A stretch of DNA of 11,602 nt from an uncultured Lachnospiraceae bacterium (lineage in GTDB: Bacteria; Bacillota; Clostridia; Lachnospirales; Lachnospiraceae), in assembly GCA_902496125.1 (NCBI GenBank), contig CABUZU010000062.1:1-11602 (forward strand), in the 5' to 3' direction. Made by a program: the position numbers and the translations under genes. The notes beneath the pieces are model-generated. The model was not told the origin of the DNA, made no database searches, and saw only the letters and a list, made by a program, of their open reading frames with translations. Shown one piece after another: positions 7,875-11,602 of this stretch. The number at the start of each line of letters is the position of its first letter. The first letter of the stretch is position 1.

Positions 7875-8700
7875 GTGAATCCTCCTGAGATGTTAACTCA
7901 TCCAGAAGTTCTTTCACCGTTTTTTGATAAATTGGATGTCTCCACCAAGGAGCCAATTCCACTAAAGGTTCTAGTACGAAAGTACGCTTCTGGATTTCTA
8001 CGTGTGGAACGGTAAGTCGTTCGTTGTTAATAATTAAATCATCATAGAACAAAACGTCTAAATCCAGAGTTCTAGGTCCCCAGTGGATTTTGCGAACTCT
8101 GTTAGCGTCCTGTTCGATCTTTTGAAAAACGTCCAAAAGTTCGATGGGAGTTAGCAGGGTTCGCAACATTACGGCACCGTTTAAAAATTCATCTTGGTCT
8201 AGGTAGCCGTATGGTGCGGTGTGGATATAGCTGGACACGCTCAATACCTGAATTTGGGGTATTGCCTTTAGTGCTTCAATGGCACCATCAAGATATCCCT
8301 TACTGTCGCCCATGTTTGAGCCAAGTGCACCAAATGCAATATGCCAACCGCGTTTGATTGAAATCGAAACGGTATCAAGTGGCAATGAGACAGGAGCCCA
8401 AGGCTTTTTGATTTCTAATTCAATTTCCTGAATTAAAGGAAACGTAAGTAGCAGATGTTCTGCTAAATGTTCAGCAGCTGCTTCAATCAGCTGAAAACGA
8501 TTTTCTTTAAAATATTTTGTGATTTCTTGGCTGACTTCACCATAGTGAATGGTATTTATAAGCTCATCGGTACGACCGGCCCCTCTTGTATCGGTATACA
8601 AAGTGGCAGAAATTAAAAACTTCTGTCCAAGGATAGCCTCCGCTTCAAATACACCATGATTGGCAAATACAACCAAATCTTTTATGTTGATTTTATCCAT
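7858..8700 (-). CDS. folBK: Bifunctional dihydroneopterin aldolase / HPPK (FolB-FolK fusion)
   Basis: One polypeptide of 280 residues covers two consecutive steps: dihydroneopterin to 6-hydroxymethyl-dihydropterin plus glycolaldehyde (FolB), then pyrophosphorylation with ATP (FolK). FolB spans about 1-118: NHGVFEAEAILGQKF (14-28) carries the conserved glutamate (E21) and LEIKKPWAPV (95-104) the conserved lysine (K99 or K100). FolK spans about 121-280: GALGSNMGD (124-132), the HTAPYG region (160-165), and IHWGPRTLDLDVLFYDD (205-221), the HPPK signature with Mg/ATP-binding aspartates, then VPHVEIQKRTFVLEPL. The FolB-first order is also known from streptococcal fusions. An in-frame TAA directly precedes the ATG, so this is the first possible start. 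The nearest Shine-Dalgarno AAGGA (8718-8714) overlaps the folP end and stands 13 bases away, rather far. Confidence 0.95.
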   Translation of the reverse strand: MDKINIKDLVVFANHGVFEAEAILGQKFLISATLYTDTRGAGRTDELINTIHYGEVSQEITKYFKENRFQLIEAAAEHLAEHLLLTFPLIQEIELEIKKPWAPVSLPLDTVSISIKRGWHIAFGALGSNMGDSKGYLDGAIEALKAIPQIQVLSVSSYIHTAPYGYLDQDEFLNGAVMLRTLLTPIELLDVFQKIEQDANRVRKIHWGPRTLDLDVLFYDDLIINNERLTVPHVEIQKRTFVLEPLVELAPWWRHPIYQKTVKELLDELTSQEDSHVSND

Positions 8701-8718
8701 TTAATATCGTGTATCCTT

Positions 8719-9525
8719 TTAATAACTTAATAATTTATCGGTCATGATGGCTGCACGTTTATTTTCTTTTACGTCATGTACACGAATAATACGACAACCC
8801 TTCATAATTCCCATAACAGTAGTAGCAATTGTACCTTCTAGTCTTTGGTCAGATGGTAAATCAAGAGAAAGACCAATCATAGATTTTCTAGAAGTACCAA
8901 GTAGTACTGGGTAACCAAGTTTTTGTAAAATTTCAACATGATTCATTAGTTCCATATTGTTTTCATAGGTTTTACCAAATCCTAAACCTGGGTCTAAGAT
9001 GATTTGTTCATCCTTTACACCGGCAGCTTTTGCAATGTCAACGCAACCCTTTAAATCAGTTAAGACATCTTCTAAGTAATTGTTATAATCTGGTTCTTTG
9101 CGGTTATGCATTAAACAACAAGCTACTCCAGATTTGGCAATGACATCAGCAATTTTATTATCGTATTTGCAACCCCAGATATCGTTGATTAAATCTGCAC
9201 CAGCATCAACCCCAGCTTGTGCAACCTTACTTTTATAAGTATCAAGGGAAATCGGGATGTCAAAACGAGCCTTTACGGCTTCAATAACAGGAACAACACG
9301 AGAAATTTCTTCTTCATCGCTAAGAAGAGTGTAGCCAGGACGTGTGGACTCACCACCGATATCTAAGATATCACAGCCATCAGCAATCATTTCTTCGGTG
9401 TGCTTTAATGCAGCATCTAAGTTGTTCCATTTTCCACCATCTGAAAAAGAATCAGGTGTAACATTTAGAATACCCATAATATAGGTATGTTTGGTAAAAT
9501 CAAATTCTTTTGTTCCAATTTTCAT
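8719..9525 (-). CDS. folP: Dihydropteroate synthase
   Basis: Condenses 6-hydroxymethyl-dihydropterin pyrophosphate with p-aminobenzoate to dihydropteroate, the point where the two branches of this operon meet and the target of sulfonamides. The 268-residue TIM-barrel protein shows MGILNVTPDSFSDGG (17-31), the flexible loop GGESTRPG (57-64), SLDTYK with D95, NDIWG (114-118), DPGLGFGKT (178-186), GTSRKS (210-215) and RVHDV (248-252). These are the expected substrate-binding motifs, and nothing looks degraded. The start ATG at 9525 follows AGGAGA (9539-9534). The TAG stop of the preceding HD gene overlaps this ribosome site (TAGGAG), pointing to coupled translation. Confidence 0.97.
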   Translation of the reverse strand: MKIGTKEFDFTKHTYIMGILNVTPDSFSDGGKWNNLDAALKHTEEMIADGCDILDIGGESTRPGYTLLSDEEEISRVVPVIEAVKARFDIPISLDTYKSKVAQAGVDAGADLINDIWGCKYDNKIADVIAKSGVACCLMHNRKEPDYNNYLEDVLTDLKGCVDIAKAAGVKDEQIILDPGLGFGKTYENNMELMNHVEILQKLGYPVLLGTSRKSMIGLSLDLPSDQRLEGTIATTVMGIMKGCRIIRVHDVKENKRAAIMTDKLLSY

Positions 9526-9537
9526 CGAGCATATCTC

Positions 9538-10017
9538 CTAATAATCTAGTGATAGATTTTTCTTAGTCGGTTCCCAGTGACAATCCTCACAGGCAACACA
9601 ACTATAGCAAGCTCTAGATTTCTTATCAGCACGGTATAAAATCTGTGCTAGATAATTTGTTGTCTCTACGGGCTTTCTGTGAAGCAATATTGCTTCTAAC
9701 ATTTGTTTACTTTCAACATCTGTATATCCACAATCTAGTAAAATATCTTTTGCAAGATTAGCACTAGAAATATTGTGGGGTGTACCATCTTCATATTGAA
9801 TTCCTTTGCCAATATCATGAAGAAGAGCTGTTCCATAAATAATGTCTTTTGCAAGACCACCATTTTCTTCAAGATTAAAAATATAAGAAATTCTAGCAAC
9901 ATCTAAAAGATGAATGATACTATGTCTGCAATAACGACGTTCTTTTTCTAATTCATTAATTTTAGCAAGTTCATAAATGAAGGTGGGATGTTTTAAAATT
10001 TTATCCACTCGTTCCAT
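9538..10017 (-). CDS. HD-domain metal-dependent phosphohydrolase in the folate operon, function unassigned
   Basis: A 159-residue HD-superfamily protein. The metal-site pattern is complete: R31-H32 and H36 near the start (CRHSIIHLLDVAR), the signature doublet H67-D68 in ALLHDIGKG, H81, H113 in LLHRKP and D131 in RADKKSR. This predicts a metal-dependent hydrolase acting on phosphate esters, probably of a nucleotide or pterin. After the HD core comes C137-x2-C140-x2-C143-x2-C146, followed by HWEP and the C-terminus; this could bind zinc or an iron-sulfur cluster. It lies between folE (16-base gap) and folP (12-base gap), behind AAGG (10028-10025). Because the operon lacks an enzyme for dephosphorylating dihydroneopterin triphosphate, that role is a reasonable inference; the archaeal HD-domain enzyme MptB, which acts on a cyclic dihydroneopterin phosphate, is a precedent for HD proteins in pterin synthesis. 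A housekeeping nucleotide phosphatase role is the alternative. Confidence 0.85.
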   Translation of the reverse strand: MERVDKILKHPTFIYELAKINELEKERRYCRHSIIHLLDVARISYIFNLEENGGLAKDIIYGTALLHDIGKGIQYEDGTPHNISSANLAKDILLDCGYTDVESKQMLEAILLHRKPVETTNYLAQILYRADKKSRACYSCVACEDCHWEPTKKNLSLDY

Positions 10018-10033
10018 TTGAATACCTTAACGA

Positions 10034-10588
10034 TTAGCGAATCATGCAAAGTACACGGTCAACTAAAGCATTATCTTCTTCAAATACACCACGGCACATA
10101 TAAGTCATGGTTTTAGCACCAGGTTTTTTAACACCACGCATGGTCATGCACATGTGTTCTGCTTCCATAACAACCATAACTCCCTTAGGTTTTAAATATT
10201 TCATCATTGCATCAGCAACTTGAGCAGTTAACTGTTCTTGTAACTGAACATGGTGAGAATATTCTTCTACCGTACGAGCAAGTTTACTAAGACCTGCTAC
10301 TTTACCATCTGGAATGTAAGCAATGTGAGCTTTTCCATAGAAAGGTAATAAATGATGTTCGCACATAGAATATACAGGAATGTCTTTTTCTAATACTAAA
10401 TCATTGTTAGTACAATCAAATGTTTTTGAAAGATGCTTAGCAACACGTGCTTCGTCTCCACCAAAGATTTCTTCACACATTCTAGCAATTCTATCAGGAG
10501 TATCGATTAAACCTGGACGGTTTACATCTTCACCAATACCTTCTAATAATAGTCTAACAGCAGTTTCAATTTTTTCCTTATCAATCAT
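10034..10588 (-). CDS. folE: GTP cyclohydrolase I (type IA, zinc-dependent)
   Basis: Converts GTP to 7,8-dihydroneopterin triphosphate plus formate, the entry step of folate synthesis; the family forms a toroidal homodecamer. With the start at 10588 the protein is 184 residues, normal for bacterial FolE. Visible motifs: RPGLIDTPDRIARM (24-37), the zinc site MCEHHLLPF with C76 and H79, AHIAYIPDGKVAGLSKLAR (88-106), VQLQEQLT, and EAEHMCMTMRGV (142-153) supplying the third zinc ligand C147. The start is fixed by GGAGGA (10601-10596), seven bases before the ATG. The same frame stays open upstream to a TTG at 10681, but those 31 codons are T-rich, unlike FolE, and lie in the leader. First gene of the folate operon; expression should be governed by the upstream THF riboswitch. 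Confidence 0.97.
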   Translation of the reverse strand: MIDKEKIETAVRLLLEGIGEDVNRPGLIDTPDRIARMCEEIFGGDEARVAKHLSKTFDCTNNDLVLEKDIPVYSMCEHHLLPFYGKAHIAYIPDGKVAGLSKLARTVEEYSHHVQLQEQLTAQVADAMMKYLKPKGVMVVMEAEHMCMTMRGVKKPGAKTMTYMCRGVFEEDNALVDRVLCMIR

Positions 10589-10833
10589 TAAAAATTCCTC
10601 CAATCCCGGTATAAAGAGATACGTAAAAAAAACAGGAAAATCGCAAGAAATTGCAAAAAAAAATTGCTTTAACCCTAACAATGTAAAATAATTCCTGTAA
10701 TTTATAGCCTCCTAATATCGTATCACAATAAAACAATAGTAATAAATATAAATAATTTATAGGCTTAAGTATCTACAGAAAAGATACCTTTGACAGGAAC
10801 ATCACGTTAAAAGCAGATAGAAAATAGAAATGC
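10589..10833 (-). other. Unexplained 245-base spacer between riboswitch terminator and folE
   Basis: This stretch has no supported gene. Read leftward, it contains an 8-base-pair hairpin (10790-10783 with 10774-10767, AAGGTATCT/AGATACTT) without a T-run; a 10-base direct repeat, listed separately; a possible weak promoter, TTGTGA (10728-10723), 16 bases, TATAAA (10706-10701); and an isolated perfect AGGAGG at 10713-10708 with no ATG at a usable distance. The last 80 bases are T-rich. A second promoter here would bypass the riboswitch, but the evidence is thin. Confidence 0.4.
10698..10762. repeat. 10-base direct repeat in the folE leader
   Basis: TAATTTATAG occurs at 10698-10707 and again at 10753-10762, 55 bases apart, with CT shared again one base further on. 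On the minus strand each copy contains TATAAA and could be a -10 element or a protein site. In such AT-rich DNA chance is a real possibility. Confidence 0.35.
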
Positions 10834-10880
10834 AAAAAAAATACACTTCAACTCGAACAAAACTCGAAGCTGGAAGTGTA
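10834..10880 (-). terminator. Riboswitch-controlled transcription terminator
   Basis: Read leftward: TACACTTC (10880-10873), an internal loop, TTCGAG paired with a second TTCGAG (four Watson-Crick and two G-U pairs), then GAAGTGTA (10849-10842), followed at once by eight T (10841-10834). This is an intrinsic terminator about 250 bases before folE and just downstream of the THF aptamer. Its 5' arm overlaps the antiterminator, so only one of the two can form. Confidence 0.88.
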
Positions 10881-10894
10881 ACACTCACTGCAGC
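10869..10894 (-). promoter_or_regulatory. Candidate antiterminator hairpin
   Basis: Read leftward: GCTG (10894-10891), AGTG (10889-10886), loop, CACT (10878-10875) and CAGC (10872-10869) pair as GCTG/CAGC and AGTG/CACT. Forming it uses the 5' arm of the terminator, and its first bases also belong to the 3' strand of riboswitch stem P1 (TTGCT, 10896-10892). Ligand-stabilised P1 would thus disrupt it and release the terminator, giving an OFF switch. Confidence 0.6.
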
Positions 10895-10999
10895 AACGGG
10901 ATGCGAATGACATACCGCCATCCCACATTGCTGTGAGCAATTCGTTCTTTGGACATCTCCCCGTTCCAAAGACACTACCGCATATCATTCTACTTTGCC
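10892..10999 (-). ncRNA. Tetrahydrofolate (THF) riboswitch aptamer
   Basis: The leader RNA of folE folds as the THF (folE-motif) riboswitch known from Firmicutes. Read leftward: P1 GGCAA (10999-10995) with TTGCT (10896-10892); P2 AATGATATGC (10989-10980) with GTATGTCATT (10915-10906), ten pairs including two G-U; P3 TCTTTGGA (10972-10965) with TCCAAAGA (10953-10946), eight perfect pairs; and a further arm ATTGCT/AGCAAT (10941-10936 with 10932-10927). The P3 loop (CGGGGAGATG) can pair with the strand CATCCCG (10903-10897), the pseudoknot expected for this class. Segments such as GTAGAATGAT, AGATGTC, GGCGGTATGTCATT and CGCATCC resemble the class consensus as I know it. Reduced folates should bind and turn the operon down. 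Confidence 0.9.
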
Positions 11000-11017
11000 T
11001 AAAAAAGATTTGGCTAT

Positions 11018-11046
11018 AGTATAAGTTTTTGTCAAAAAAAAGTCAA
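11018..11046 (-). promoter_or_regulatory. Promoter of the folate operon
   Basis: Read leftward: TTGACT (11046-11041), a 17-base spacer, TATACT (11023-11018). Transcription should begin near 11011, about 12 bases before riboswitch stem P1, so the whole aptamer is transcribed. Two more TTGAC copies flank it (11052-11048 and 11035-11031), but neither is at a usable distance from a -10 box. Confidence 0.8.
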
Positions 11047-11178
11047 GGTCAAATTGATAATATTTATGTATTTTTAATAGTAATTTTATTAGAACTAACA
11101 AAAACATCTATTTTTGGAAAGAAACTTAGACGGAATTTGTAGAATTATCATATTTGTGAAAAAAAAACAAACTGCCTA

Positions 11179-11207
11179 TTGATTTTTGTGGAAAACTATT
11201 ATATATT
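11179..11207 (+). promoter_or_regulatory. Promoter of fhs
   Basis: TTGATT (11179-11184), a 17-base spacer and TATATT (11202-11207) make a good sigma-A promoter. Transcription from about 11214 would give an unusually long leader of about 225 bases before fhs. It diverges from the folate operon promoter, with about 130 bases between the two -35 boxes; that AT-rich gap shows no further clear signal. Confidence 0.65.
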
Positions 11208-11213
11208 ATTGTT

Positions 11214-11439
11214 AAAGATTTATCCATCTCAAAAAAATATATAAAATAAGCAAGGGTTTTATGTATACATTGAGGTGGTGTAGTTTTGTATAACATGAGA
11301 AATGTTTAAAAGTTTTGGAATAGGGGTGTTTCTGTATCTTTTAAGCGGTTTTCTTGTTAGTATAAATGCAACTTACGGCTAGCAAGACTCAGGTTTTGTA
11401 GTCAAAATCTTTTAATTTTTAAATATGGAGGGCAAAATT
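11214..11439 (+). promoter_or_regulatory. Long 5' leader of fhs with secondary structure
   Basis: The leader holds a perfect 10-base palindrome ATGTATACAT (11261-11270); an 8-pair stem CTTGTTAG (11353-11360) with CTAGCAAG (11380-11387, one G-U); and a hairpin at 11391-11410, listed separately. It does not match the THF or ZTP riboswitch consensus as I know them. The Shine-Dalgarno GGAGGG (11427-11432) lies seven bases before the ATG. Very short open frames (for example from 11261, seven codons) are too weak to call. Confidence 0.45.
11391..11420 (+). terminator. Possible weak attenuator hairpin before fhs
   Basis: AGGTTTTG (11391-11398) pairs with CAAAATCT (11403-11410) around the loop TAGT, with one G-U pair, and is followed by TTTAATTTTT (11411-11420). 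The shape is that of an intrinsic terminator, but the stem is A/T-rich and probably weak. It sits just upstream of the fhs ribosome site. Confidence 0.35.
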
Positions 11440-11602
11440 ATGGGATTTAAATCAGATATCGAAATCGCTCAGGAAGCAACACCAAAGGATATTCGAGAGA
11501 TTGCTAAGAAGTTGAATTTAACCGAAGACGATTTAGAGTTATACGGTAAGTATAAAGCAAAAATCGACTATAATTTAATGAAAACCAAACCTGGCAGTGG
11601 TC
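11440..11602 (+). CDS. fhs: Formate--tetrahydrofolate ligase, N-terminal part (runs off the window)
   Basis: ATP-dependent ligation of formate to THF giving 10-formyl-THF, the entry of formate into one-carbon metabolism in clostridia and acetogens. The first 54 codons are present: MGFKSDIEIAQEATPKDI, then IAKKLNLTEDDLELYGKYKAKI and the end LMKTKPGSG, a very characteristic Fhs N-terminus. The enzyme is normally about 555 residues, so roughly 90 percent, including the ATP-binding P-loop, lies beyond the right edge. GGAGGG at 11427-11432 fixes the start. It is divergent from the folate operon, which makes its cofactor. Confidence 0.95.
   Translation, partial: MGFKSDIEIAQEATPKDIREIAKKLNLTEDDLELYGKYKAKIDYNLMKTKPGSG

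Noticed and set aside
10589..10681. N-terminal extension of folE from a TTG at 10681
   Set aside because: The extra 31 residues are Phe-rich products of T-runs and unlike FolE, there is no ribosome site at the TTG, and GGAGGA stands seven bases before the ATG at 10588.
10380..10691. Plus-strand open frame of about 103 codons opposite folE and its leader
   Set aside because: It is antisense to the conserved folE sequence, its composition mirrors the complementary codons, and no promoter or ribosome site supports it.
11186..11197. DnaA-box-like TGTGGAAAAC
   Set aside because: It is a single imperfect match within the fhs promoter spacer, with no cluster of boxes, so there is no support for an origin or DnaA regulation.
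11261..11284. Leader peptide MYTLRWC in front of fhs
   Set aside because: Seven codons with only a weak AAGGG four bases upstream, and no run of regulatory codons; it overlaps the palindrome and is probably chance.
11214..11439. ZTP or second THF riboswitch upstream of fhs
   Set aside because: ZTP riboswitches do precede fhs in some Firmicutes, but I find no CCGCCUGGGC-like segment or the expected pseudoknot here, and no THF aptamer consensus on this strand.
1..11602. CRISPR array, insertion sequence, prophage or tRNA gene
   Set aside because: No regularly spaced repeats, transposase-like frames, terminal inverted repeats or tRNA-like folds were seen. The genes look like ordinary chromosomal metabolic and transport operons.

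Overview
The window is AT-rich DNA from a low-GC Gram-positive bacterium, most likely a gut clostridium of the Lachnospiraceae type. The assignment rests on the Firmicutes-style Shine-Dalgarno sites, sigma-A promoters with a 17-base spacer, a lipobox-type binding protein, a FolB-FolK fusion, a tetrahydrofolate (THF) riboswitch in front of folE, and formate-tetrahydrofolate ligase (fhs). It is an inference; no 16S or other marker gene is present.

Layout. Positions 1-64 hold the last codons of an unidentified upstream gene, followed by a hairpin terminator (68-103). A good promoter (112-140) then drives a rightward five-gene operon (194-5141) for an ABC importer of the peptide/nickel family: lipoprotein, two permeases and two ATPases. 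A shared bidirectional terminator (5157-5194) separates it from a seven-gene leftward operon. In transcription order that operon is folE, an HD-domain hydrolase, folP, folBK, pabA, pabB and pabC (10588 down to 5200). From 10589 to 11439 there are no protein genes. This stretch holds the folE leader with a THF riboswitch, an antiterminator/terminator pair and its promoter (minus strand), and then the promoter and roughly 225-base leader of fhs (plus strand). The first 54 codons of fhs end the window.

How the genes fit. FolE makes dihydroneopterin triphosphate from GTP. FolB and FolK (one fused polypeptide) take dihydroneopterin to the pyrophosphorylated pterin. PabA, PabB and PabC make p-aminobenzoate from chorismate, and FolP joins the two halves into dihydropteroate. 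The only chemical step of this stretch without an assigned enzyme is removal of the phosphates from dihydroneopterin triphosphate. The only unassigned gene in the operon is an HD-domain metal phosphohydrolase placed between folE and folP, so it is the natural candidate. FolC and dihydrofolate reductase are not in the window. The riboswitch should shut the operon off when reduced folate is plentiful. Divergently, fhs uses THF to capture formate.

Most notable items: the HD protein with a CX2CX2CX2C tail; the THF riboswitch, whose P1, antiterminator and terminator can be traced base by base; an unexplained 245-base spacer between the riboswitch terminator and folE; and a long structured fhs leader that matches no riboswitch class I know.
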